From Protopterus annectens (Eukaryota; Chordata; Ceratodontiformes; Protopteridae), in contig NC_056744.1 of assembly GCF_019279795.1 (NCBI RefSeq), positions 908,150,270 through 908,214,269 of the forward strand: a stretch of 64,000 nucleotides of DNA. Direction: 5' to 3'. Numbering within the stretch: position 1 is the stretch's first letter; every line of letters begins with the position of its first letter. The notes beneath the pieces were generated by a model, which saw only the letters and a program-made list of their open reading frames with translations, was not told where the DNA came from and did not search any database. Positions 55,015 to 64,000 of this stretch are shown here, piece by piece. The translations under genes were made by a program, and so were the position numbers.

Positions 55015-57055
55015 AAGACTTTACACAGTTAATTACATCAGTTACTAGAGTCCACAAAAGTACTGGTAGGCAATCAACCTTAGACTGGATTCTTACTAAT
55101 AGACTCAACAAAATTAGGGCAGCCAGTAGCCTTCCAGACAGCCTAAGTGACCATCAACAAACTTACACACTCAAAAGTGGGGCATCACCTGTCCCAATAA
55201 ACACCATAGTTAAATATCTCAAAGGGTTAAACTTACTACACTTGCTGCTGGCTAGCTACCTGCCAAATATCTAAAAATTGATGCAAAAGCAATATCCTAT
55301 CCAGTATCCATATTAATAAACTGATCCACCTCAGAACAACAATACCTAAAATTTGGAAAGAATTACATATCATCACACTACATAAAGGTGGAAACTTGAC
55401 AGAATTGTCAAATTACCGGCCAATAGCTATACTATCACCATTATCTAAAATACCTGAGAGGTGCATCCATTCACAGATCTTGAACTAATAACCAGCAATC
55501 TTCTAACACTCAGCATGGTATCTATACTAATCATAATACTACCACCACCCTTGTTAAGTTTACTAACCACCATCGCAATGATGGCAATTTAGGTTCCTAC
55601 ATCTTTCTTGATCTGCCCAAAGCTTATGACACTGTCTACCACTCTAAAATCTTAACTACACTCTAGAAACTTAAACTTAGCCATTTTGCACTTCCTTGGT
55701 TCCAGCAATACCTAACAGGATGCCAGCAGGCTGTAAAATGGTAACAAAATCTCCATTACTTCCTGTAACCTTGGGGGCTCCAGAGGGATCTATTCTGGGC
55801 CTTCTCCATTTTATTATCTTTACTAACAATCTTTATACTGCCACTCCACTTGCCTCTGTAGTTCAATATGCGGATGATTCCACCCTGATTTGTGCTGCCC
55901 CAACACTACAAAAACTCCAAAAAATCACCCAGCAATCATTAATGCTGTGGAATCTTGGCTAAACAATGCACAACTTATACTTAACTCTACCAAAACAAAA
56001 CACATGCTCTTCTATCTAACTAGAGCTGCAGACACCCCCCCCCCCCATTCAATATCTCATCAGTAAACCATACAATTATTTTTCCAGTTTCCTAAACAAA
56101 ATTACTTGGAGTGGTCATTGACCATAATATAAAATTCGACATACACATATCACAGACCATAAAAAAGTTCGCAAAAAACTAGGAACCCTGTACAGAAATC
56201 GACTGTTTCTAAATAAGTCTTCAAAGGCCACTATAGCAAGAACCCATTTTGTCTCTATCCTACTATATGCCTCACAAATTCTTACAAACGTTAAGAAATC
56301 TGACCTAGCAAAACTCGAAACTTGCTATAATAAAATTGTAGAGTTTGCCACAGTAACACATTTCAGATCCCATCATTGTTTGGCTTTAAAACAACTATCC
56401 TGGTTTGAACTACCAAATCTACTTGCTTATAATCAACTCACCTTCACCCTTCAAAATACTAAATCAGCCAGAAAAAATACCAGTACTTCAAAATCTACTA
56501 ATACACTACTCCAATAACAGGGTATTGTGTTCCAGTAACAAACCCTTCCTAAATATATCCAAACCTAACAATGCAGCTGGAGTTTCCTTTTACTCCAACT
56601 GCATAGCCAAAACTTGGAATTCCCTGCCAGTAAATATCAGAACAACTACTAACACTTCCAATTAAAAAAAAAACTTCTCAAATCACACTTATCAGAATCA
56701 TGGACTTGCTCCTGCACAAACCGTGATTAGGAAATAAATGTCTTGTGGGCAGCTAAAAGAACACAACCTGTTATTTTTGTATTTGAATAGTATACCCCTA
56801 CTAAGCATATGTATACTTAACTTGCCTGTTTTCTACTTACAATCACAATACTGCTATTCAGTGCATCAATGAAATGTGTAACATATTTTCATTTTGTACT
56901 TGTATCTGAGATAGAATCAACATTTGTATCTGTATCTTATGGTTATTTATAAATGTGGAACTTTTCTTCCCAGGCCTCCACTGAAAAAGGACATTTTGTC
57001 CAGTCAGACTTTCCCGGTAAACAAATGTAAAATAAAATAAATAAATAAAAGTACA
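55010..57055 (+). mobile_element. LINE family A, 5'-truncated copy with 3' tail
   Basis: It starts inside the endonuclease (STGRQSTLDWILTNRLNKI; SLPDSLSDHQQ, 55060-55160). RT follows: IITLHKGGNLTELSNYRPIA (55370), FLDLPKAYDTV (55600), LGAPEGSILGLLHFIIF (55770) and VQYADDSTLICA (55860, catalytic YADD retained). The C-terminal block (ALKQLSWFELPN; AKTWNSLPVNI) is near 56380-56640. The 3' end is GGCCTCCACTGAAAAAGG, GACTTTCCCGGTAAAC, then AAATAAATAAATAAA. Frame changes and a C11 run near 56035 interrupt it. Confidence 0.85.
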
Positions 57056-57084
57056 ATATCCAAGATAAACATATAATGTACAAC

Positions 57085-59150
57085 CAAGTTTTTAACTAAA
57101 AAAACCTAACACACTTTTATCAAATCCTTAATAGAATGTAACTGGGAAATACTAAAATCTATGCCATTAGAATCTGTTGTCTCACACATCAATGACATAT
57201 TCCCAGAATGTCTCAATAGCCTTGCCCCAGTATGTACTAAAAGGGTCAAATCCAATCCCGCACTATGGCTAACAAAGGAAACTAAGAAATTAATGCTACA
57301 GTGTGACAAAGCCTGGAAATGGATGAAAAGTAGAAGACAAAATACATTTCAATTTTTCAGGCAACTAAGGAATAGGACAAAATACCAAATAAAACATGAC
57401 AATGAAACATATTATAACTTCCTCCAAAATAAACATCAAAGCAACCAAAACCCTTCAGGACATTCATAAGCAAACTTTTACATCCAGGCCAAATGACCAC
57501 CTCCACCCCTACATCCAACAATACTACTGATTCAACTCCCACACTAACAAACATTTTATACAGACTGTACTGTCCCTCACAAATATTAATACTTCCATTA
57601 CCCTGTCAGTACCTCCAGCCTCTGCTAAATATTCACAACTATTTGACTTCATCCCAGTACCTACCACCATCATTAAAAAACTTCTGTATAAGCTAAAACT
57701 ATAGTTGCTGGCCAGTTGTACTCAGACTACTTAAAAATGGTTGCAGATGCAATTGCTTTTCTGGTCTCTATATTAATAAATAGATCTATATCTGAAAAAT
57801 ATGTTCCTTCCATCTCGAAAAAAATCCTTTATTATACCATTGCACAAAGGTGGAACATCTACAGAGTTTAATAACTACAGGACCATTGCAATCCTCTTCC
57901 CCCTATCAAAAATACTTGAAAAATGTATTCATACCTAGCTTCTACATCACCTAAATTCAAATAATTTACTCTCAGGAACACAGCATGGTTTTAGACTCCA
58001 TCACAATACAACCACCACCTTCCTTCACTTCATTAACACTATAAACTAGCATAGGAACAATGGTAGGTTAGTGTCAATTGTGTTCACAGACTTACCCAAA
58101 GCATTCAACCTTCTATAACACAAACATTTACTCAGTGAGCTCTCTCTAGGTCTCTGTCATTCCTCCCTTAAATAGTTCCTTAGTTACCTGTCTGGAAGGC
58201 AACAAGACCTCTCTTCCAGTTTCAATAGGTGTCCCTCAGGGCTCTATACTAAGACCTTTTCTCTTTAATATTTTTTTAAATAAGCTTCACCCTGCCATAC
58301 ACCAAGAAAATATAGTACAGTATGCAAATGATTCAACTTTAGTATGCACAACCCTCACAATATCCAGACTACAAGAAATCACTCAAATTTCTTTCTCTAC
58401 AATCTAAACATGGATGAAAAATGCAAACCTATTCCTTAATCCCAATAAAATAAAACTGATGCTGTTCACTCGAAAACAGTACCTCCATCAAAAATAATTT
58501 TTCTTGGTTACATCTGCAAATAATACTAAAGTTGAGGTAGCACCACATACTAAATGTCTGGACATTGTAATAGAAGACCATCTTAAATTTGATCAATATA
58601 TTCTACAAACAAAAATACTCACCAGAAACTTATCTTCTTTTACAGAGCAAAACAGTACCTTACAGACCCAGCAAGAAAAATCTTAGCCTCATCCATTTTC
58701 TTCCAACCTTCTTATATGCCTCACCTATCCTTATAAACATAAGCTCTAGGCTAAAATCCAAACTAGCCTCCTGTTACAATAAAGTAGCTAAATTTGCTAC
58801 CAACACTGCACACTAAACTCACCACTTTCAAGCCTTAAAGCTAAACTGGCTAGAGCTTAATGACTACATAACATAACATAACTCTCAGCTAGTTATGGCA
58901 TACAGATTGCTATAGTATCCTGAACAATGCCCTGCATTAAAAAACATATTATTGCCCTACACTCCCACAAGGGACCTCTGTTCTGGTGATAAATTTCTAC
59001 TAAGCCCTACCAAAGCAAATAATCAGTTGGGGGACTTACTATAATCCTGTTACATCTCCAAATTCTGGAACACCTTCCTCACACAAGTAAAAATGACTAA
59101 CTCCAAAGCTATAAAACCCAACCCAATTAAGAACTTTATTCAGACAGTGC
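57085..59150 (+). mobile_element. LINE family A, second tandem copy
   Basis: It begins in the endonuclease-RT linker (PVCTKRVKSNPALWLTKETK, KAWKWMKSRRQNTFQFFRQL, 57220-57370). RT blocks are decayed: SLSGTQHGFRLHHN-like near 57975, SIGVPQGSILRPFLFNIFLN (58225) and VQYANDSTLVCT (58318, the catalytic YADD reads YAND). The C terminus reaches about 59110 (FWNTFLTQ). No 3' tail is seen, because Penelope-like sequence starts at about 59160. It follows the previous copy by only about 30 bases in the same orientation. Confidence 0.8.
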
Positions 59151-59159
59151 AAAATAGAT

Positions 59160-59862
59160 TCCTTTATCTTTCATTTATTCAGTATGAAATATATTGATTT
59201 TCAGTTATTTGAATTTTTGTCGGTGCACCAGCCTGAAATAGGGAAAATATTTGGAATTCCAAAATTTCATAAAGATTCAGCTCATCCACCTTTTAGGCCA
59301 ATTGTTTCTTGCCCTAGGGACAAAACCAAAAAACACAATATGCACTATCTGGATAAAGTTCTTAATCTGATAGTACAAAAGAGCAAGTATTTCATTAAGG
59401 ACTCATGGTCTTTCCTTAATCAATTGAAACAATATGAATTTTTAGGTAATGAAAGTTAATTGTGCACACTTGGCATAGTTTTGTTATACATGAACATAGA
59501 CCCAGATGCAGGTCTTGAATTTAGGAGACTTTATTTGAGCAAAGTTTGTAATGTCGATAACATCACCATAAATATTCTTAAAAGTTTTGATGGAGTTTGT
59601 TCTTCAGAACAACTTTTTTACATTTGGGAGATAAATATACTAACAAGTAACTGCTGTAGCGATGGGAACCAAAGTGGCTCTTTTGCCAACATTGTGTTAT
59701 GCTGGTGGGACAGCACATTTCTTTACCTTCATATACATTTGTGACATTTTATTGTGAGTACATCGACAATCTTTTTTTGTCTGGAGCGGCAACAAAGAGA
59801 CTTTTAATATATTTCTAGATGAAATTAATAATATTTCTTGGTTGGAGTTCACTATTGGTTCT
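59160..59862 (+). pseudogene. Penelope-like RT, copy C, 5' part (interrupted)
   Basis: IFGIPKFHKDSAHPPFRPIV (59245), HYLDKVLNLIVQKSKYFIKD and SWSFLNQLKQYEF are the Penelope RT core, followed by a decayed motif A (LLYMNIDPDAGLEF, 59480) and a SNCCSDGNQSGSFANIVLC block (59650) in the place of the usual MGS..APS motif. Stops interrupt it at 59457 and after 59744. The catalytic DD region is not intact. The sequence is broken at 59862 by the LTR-like insertion and continues at 62061. Confidence 0.78.
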
Positions 59863-60746
59863 TGTGACGTCCCCTCACTGGGCCAGTAGCCTGAATCCTC
59901 ACCACTGACACTGTAGAGGGAAATTCACTTGGGACACAAATAGATACACACAGTATTTTCAGATGCAGCTGTCTGCATCAAGCACAATTTCTCTTAAGAG
60001 CTACAGGGAACACACTCAGTCCGGGGTCTGGGTTTTTTTCTCTTTCTCCCTCCAGGTCCCCAATAAAACTCCCCACTGGTACAGTTATAGAGTTGAGTCC
60101 TCAGCCGAGTGTCCAAGCCAAGTCCTTCAGCACCCTCTCTGTGAAACTGATATTGTGTGTCCCTGCTCCAAGCAGCTGAGACGCACAATGTTTTAGATTC
60201 GAGTTTCACACACACACACACACATATTACTGCCACAAGACAGTCCAAAGCCAGCTTTAAGGCTCCTACAAGGGTATCCAATTATACAGAGTGAAATTAA
60301 TATCACTACAAATGGTAGTGTTTTGACCAATGCAGTAAGGCTTTCAGGAGTGGCCACAGAGTCTCCAAATAGATATGAGTACTCTCAAAGGTTAAAATAT
60401 TCTCTAAAAGAGCAGCCACAATGAAAAATTCAAATATATTTAATAATAAATAACAAAAGAACATGAAAATAGTAAATATTTACAAGAAACACCAGAGTTT
60501 CAGCCACAGGAAATATTAAATTAACATAGATGAATGGATTCACACAGATACAGAAAAACCGTACTTAACTAATCTCACTATATTTTTCTGACTGATCTAA
60601 AGAATTACTCTTCCCTGGTCACTTACTAGAGCAAGGCAAGATGAAGTAGGTGAGCAGTCCTTCCTTGTCAGGTTCAAAAAACAGAGTACTCTTGAGACTT
60701 CTGTCTCATCTAGTATTAAAACATCATTACAGAGCTGGCTTACAGA

Positions 60747-61022
60747 GAGCCTCGGTGGTACAGTGGTAGCATTGTTGCCTCACAGCAAGAGGTTCTCCTG
60801 TTCGATTCTCGGCTGGAGTGCATTCTGTGTGGAGTCTGCATGTTCTCCCCATGGTCAAGTGGCCTCCGAAAGACATGCGTGAATGGGTGTGACTTTGCTG
60901 AAGGTTGGGCATTGGGCTGGCAACTCAGCACCATAAAAATCTACTGCCAATCATTAGCGGACCGGAGTTCCACTGTGGTGACCCCTAACCGGGGAAAGCC
61001 AAAAAGGCAAACAACAACAACA
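60747..61022 (+). mobile_element. tRNA-derived SINE with RTE-like 3' tail
   Basis: A 276-bp element with a perfect 18-bp target duplication (ACAGAGCTGGCTTACAGA, 60729-60746 and 61023-61040). The A box TGGTACAGTGG (60756-60766) and B box TGTTCGATTCT (60799-60809) mark an RNA polymerase III promoter of tRNA type. A central GGAGTCTGCATGTTCTCCCC motif follows. The 3' part (GTGGTGACCCCTAACCGGGG, then AAAGCC) resembles the RTE LINE 3' end at 31300-31340, and it ends in an AAC repeat. RTE-encoded RT probably mobilised it. Confidence 0.9.
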
Positions 61023-61347
61023 ACAGAGCTGGCTTACAGAATGACATCACACACATCTTGTCATATGACTTGTAGTTCCCATACTACCCCCTTGGCTAGA
61101 AGCTGGATAAGGATCTTGCACATATGTGTTACCATACACACAGAGCTTTGGTAAGATGTATTGTAGCTTCTGCAAGTCATAAAACAATAAACACTTGCAC
61201 TCTTCCTACAGGAGCTAATAAGCCATTCTCTGGCACAGACATTTCATCTCTGGCTGCAGTCAGAACTGTAAGATACAATCTTTATGGCCTAAATTAAGTA
61301 ATTTAATTTCTTCTTATTTTTCAAAGTTAGCTGGACTGAGATTAACC

Positions 61348-61801
61348 CAGTGATGGTGAACCTATGACACGCCATGATGTTTTGGGTGACACACAAGCAT
61401 TCACCAACACCCGAGTTACCAAGGAAACTGAATGAGCAAAAATACAAGAAATATGTGACCCTGCACTTATTTATTAAAACTTAGCAACAAAAAAAATCAT
61501 TAATTGATTCAGTTGAATTCAAAATTACTGATAAAAATAGGGTAATTTTTGGTGCAGTATTTTAAGCCGAATTATCAGTGCACAAATTGTTTTCTGTATT
61601 GTAAGTCACTGATTTTTCTTTTACTTTTATAATACATAGCAGTACACATGACTGGACTCTATTTTTTTTTTTAATAAATGAATATGTAACGAATTGTTTC
61701 TCATTTGTTCACATGGGGGGGGGGGGTGACATACCAGCAGAGTGAAGGCAGGCATTTTCCAAATTTTTGACATACTGAGCCCAAAAGGTTCACCATCACT
61801 G
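61348..61801. mobile_element. Non-autonomous hAT-type element
   Basis: A 454-bp element with terminal inverted repeats CAGTGATGGTGAACCT / AGGTTCACCATCACTG and the 8-bp target duplication GATTAACC (61340-61347 and 61802-61809). The 8-bp duplication and CAGTG-type ends fit the hAT superfamily. It has no transposase and contains a G13 run near 61717. Confidence 0.92.
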
Positions 61802-62060
61802 GATTAACCTCTTCTCTTTCCAGTATCCTCTGTTAAAACATATACATTTAATCAGTTACAATACAGTCAGGACCCACTGCTGGTACATTTTAAAACAAGC
61901 AACTTTACAAATACATTTTTCAACACAAGCATCTGTTAAAATCAGTTTGATATACAAATGACATATAATTCTTTACAAAATTCCAGCTAGCTATGCTGGC
62001 ATATGTTAAACATCCACTGCCCTACTTCTAGCATAGTTGGAAATACCTCACATCATCAAA

Positions 62061-63235
62061 GTTCTGTTGATATTACGGTCAACTTTTTAGATTTAAATAT
62101 CCAGATGGATCAGTTCAACAGATGTTTTCACAGTACAATTCACAGAAAAGATATTTATTTTATTTATTTATTTTTTATTTATTTTTATTATCCTCATTTT
62201 ATTGCTGTTACATGTTCTCTTACTCTTATCTTAAGCTTCCATGCACTGACAAATGTCTGTCAAAAATTTGGAAATTTATGAAAATAATATATTTTCACTA
62301 ATAATTACCTCCATTTTCATAGTAATCCTAAATTTATGAAAATAATATACTTCGAGAGCAGCTCATTTGAGTTTGTAGAATCATAAGTGATTATATTAAT
62401 TTTCTGAAAGAAGTACATTTTATTACAAACTTCTTTTTAGACAGAGGTATCCATTCTCTGAACTTGAGCCAATTATTGACAAAGTATACTTTTGTTGCAG
62501 AAATTTCCCCCATTTTTAAGAAAAGCATTTGTAATGAATTAATTGTTAAAAGTGTGTGGGAGAGTAATAGTGATGAAAGTAATTTTTTTGTGTTGCCAGT
62601 TCCTATTTCTACAGATAGTTGTATTATTCGAAAGATAGTTTACTATAATTGGAAAATTATTACTGGCAACCTAGAGTTAAAATTATTAGTTAAAAATCAT
62701 TGGTAGTAAAGCCCAACTTGTGTATAAAAAACACTAATCTTAAAATATTGTCAGAATTCAATCCATATGGTGATGTTAGTCTAATGACTAGAAAAAGACA
62801 AGAAGAAAAAACACTGTATGGTAGAATGAGGTTCACCAATGACACAGACCACTTCCTGGTTTGTGTCACTGGTGAACCTCATTCTACCATACAGTGGTTT
62901 TTCCTCTTGTTATTTTATTTGAGCTGCATCCACTTTTCCTGCAGAATGTGCAGGCAATGCAGATTTATAAGTAATTATAACATAGTTAAATTTACACATT
63001 TACAACAGTTTTTTGTAGCTAATGGGTTTTATAACTGCAATAGCAGAAACATTGTTTATTTTGCAGTTTGCAGTACCTGCAGTCAGTTTTACATAGGGAA
63101 GAGTGTATGGAAGCTTAAGATAAGAGTAAGAGAACATGTAACAGCAATAAAAGATGAAGACTGCACAAATTCATTAAGTAACCAGAGTTTAACATGTTGG
63201 ATTAAGAAAATTCCATTTTTCTGTACTTAAACAAA
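62061..63235 (+). pseudogene. Penelope-like RT/GIY-YIG endonuclease, copy C, 3' part
   Basis: After the second GTTCT the frame resumes with TVNFLDLNIQMD, the FLDL block that follows the Penelope catalytic site. Further on, ESNSDESNFFVLPVP lies in a decayed thumb/linker region. The Cys cluster CRMCRQCRF (62945) precedes a GIY-YIG block (NIVYFAVCSTCSQFYIGKS, 63050-63105). Breaks include an AT-rich insertion near 62155-62200 and a hairpin at 62798-62910. The coding remnant fades at about 63230, just before the element at 63253. Confidence 0.8.
62798..62910. repeat. Long inverted repeat (hairpin) within the Penelope remnant
   Basis: Arms of about 53 bp (62798-62850 and 62858-62910) with a 7-nt loop (ACTTCCT). 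The inner 40 bases, including TGGTAGAATGAGGTTCACCA, pair with only two or three mismatches; the outer part (GAAGAAAAA against TTTTTCCTC) is weaker. It lies between the linker and the Cys cluster of copy C. Confidence 0.9.
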
Positions 63236-63252
63236 TCAATGATATTAATTTC

Positions 63253-63951
63253 AGGGTCTACTTCACTTGACCTAAAACTCATTTGACTGACATCCATTTG
63301 ACTGGCACCCAATTGACCTAAATTGCATTTGACCTAAAACTCATTTGACTGGCTCCCATTTCATCAACATGTAAGGCATAGACTTGTGGGTTTTCCTTCA
63401 CATGTGACTTATTTGTGATAAAAAGAATTACTGTAACTTATAGTGCTGACTGTTAGAATTCAGATAGTCATGTAGAAAGTAGTGTTGTAGTGTTTCTAAA
63501 TGTGGGTTTTTCTATTTACATTTCTATAGGAAATATCTAAAGTAATTTGGCGAATGTTTTGTGCATTTCCAGCAGTAGTGGCAGCATGTAGAGTACTGTA
63601 AGGCAAGCTAAAGGTATATGCCCTTTTCCCCACTGTAGTGTGAAACTGGAGTTAGTATACATAATTAGAGTGGTGTGAGGGGTACAGCCCCCACCTAGTT
63701 TGGTTGTACATTGTTCTGTTTCTGTTGAGGGTTAGTAAGTAGTTTAAAAGTTCTGGAAAGGGCTATTTATTTTTGTTCTAAGTGTGTTTGTTTATGGTTT
63801 AAGATTTAGTATGTTGAAATTCAGCATTGTAAGCTGTCGGTGAAATGGAAGTCAGTCAAATGTGTTGTCAGTCAAATGAAATTTAGGTCAATTGGGTGCT
63901 GGTCAAATGGGTGTCAGTCAAATACGTTTTAGGTCAAGTGAAGTAGACCCT
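63253..63951. mobile_element. Inverted-repeat element with periodic ~16-bp terminal units
   Basis: A 699-bp element with terminal inverted repeats of about 116 bp (63253-63369 and 63836-63951), starting AGGGTCTACTTCACTTGACC. The 6-bp sequence AATTTC flanks both sides (63247-63252 and 63952-63957). Each repeat holds several copies of a ~16-bp unit of the form CATTTGACTGRCNYC or ATTTGACCTAAA. The interior (63370-63835) has no coding signal. It is a non-autonomous DNA-transposon-like (MITE) element; I cannot assign the superfamily. Confidence 0.85.
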
Positions 63952-64000
63952 AATTTCATTGGTAGTTGTAATAAAGTTTTAGAAACAAGAAAAATGAAGT

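Larger units (their letters stand above)
59863..62060 (-). repeat. Solo-LTR-like element, family X, copy 3, carrying a SINE and a hAT-type element
   Basis: Reverse-strand copy inserted into Penelope copy C, flanked by GTTCT (59858-59862 and 62061-62065). On the plus strand it starts TGTGACGTCC and ends CATCATCAAA. Subtracting the SINE and hAT insertions with their duplications leaves about 1,442 bp, close to copy 2. Shared blocks include CTCTTAAGAGC-like and CAATCCTCACCA-like motifs (inverse of those in copies 1 and 2) and a (CA)n run near 60211. Confidence 0.8.

Noticed and set aside
63253-63369. CRISPR-like array of short repeats
   Set aside because: The ~16-bp units vary, have no spacers, and recur inverted at the other end of a 699-bp element, so they are terminal repeats of a transposon-like element.

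Overview
The window looks like intergenic or intronic DNA from a vertebrate with a very large, transposon-filled genome. The repeat mixture (DIRS tyrosine-recombinase retrotransposons, Penelope-like elements, L2/CR1-group and RTE LINEs, a Mag-clade Ty3/Gypsy element, tRNA-derived SINEs, hAT-type elements) fits a lungfish, salamander or caecilian best. That is an inference from element types, not a species call. I found no convincing host gene, rRNA, tRNA gene or CRISPR array. Almost every coding signal belongs to a retroelement, and nearly all are broken by frameshifts and stops.

Layout. 1-1500: anonymous AT-rich DNA, then a C/T-rich tract. 1501-7729: a structurally complete DIRS element (inverted terminal repeats, gag, RT/RNase H/methylase-like pol, tyrosine recombinase, internal complementary region), dead by several frame breaks. 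7841-9076: first copy of a non-coding family that behaves like a solo LTR (TG...CA-type ends, 5-bp target duplication). 9077-12150: L2/CR1-group LINE. 12150-16990: DIRS fragments in the order recombinase, gag, RT, then internal complementary region and right terminal repeat. 17040-19857: two reverse-strand LINE fragments. 19858-26400: a Penelope-like array (inverted 3' fragment, then two direct copies) ending in a hammerhead-ribozyme-like motif. 28240-31363: RTE LINE. 32836-37612: a young, nearly intact Gypsy element with two 227-bp LTRs differing at one base. 38157-41180: a reverse-strand RTE LINE, with a SINE-like block just beyond it. 42130-51660: mostly anonymous sequence with LINE fragments. 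51880-54490: DIRS gag/RT fragment split by the second solo-LTR-like copy. 55010-59150: two LINE copies in tandem. 59160-63235: a Penelope-like element split by the third solo-LTR-like copy, which itself carries a SINE and a hAT-type element. 63253-63951: a short inverted-repeat element whose ends are built from ~16-bp units.

How the parts relate. The window records nested insertion. DIRS and LTR-like copies sit in a C-rich tract that probably belongs to the LINE at 9-12 kb. SINE and hAT insertions sit inside an LTR-like element inside a Penelope-like element. Only the Gypsy element is close to coding-competent: a single in-frame TGA, in the integrase zinc-binding region, interrupts an otherwise open gag-pol frame of about 1,380 codons. 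The most interesting items are the solo-LTR-like family with three independent target duplications, the hammerhead-like motif, the periodic-TIR element, and the DIRS internal complementary regions that record the circular-junction replication mode.
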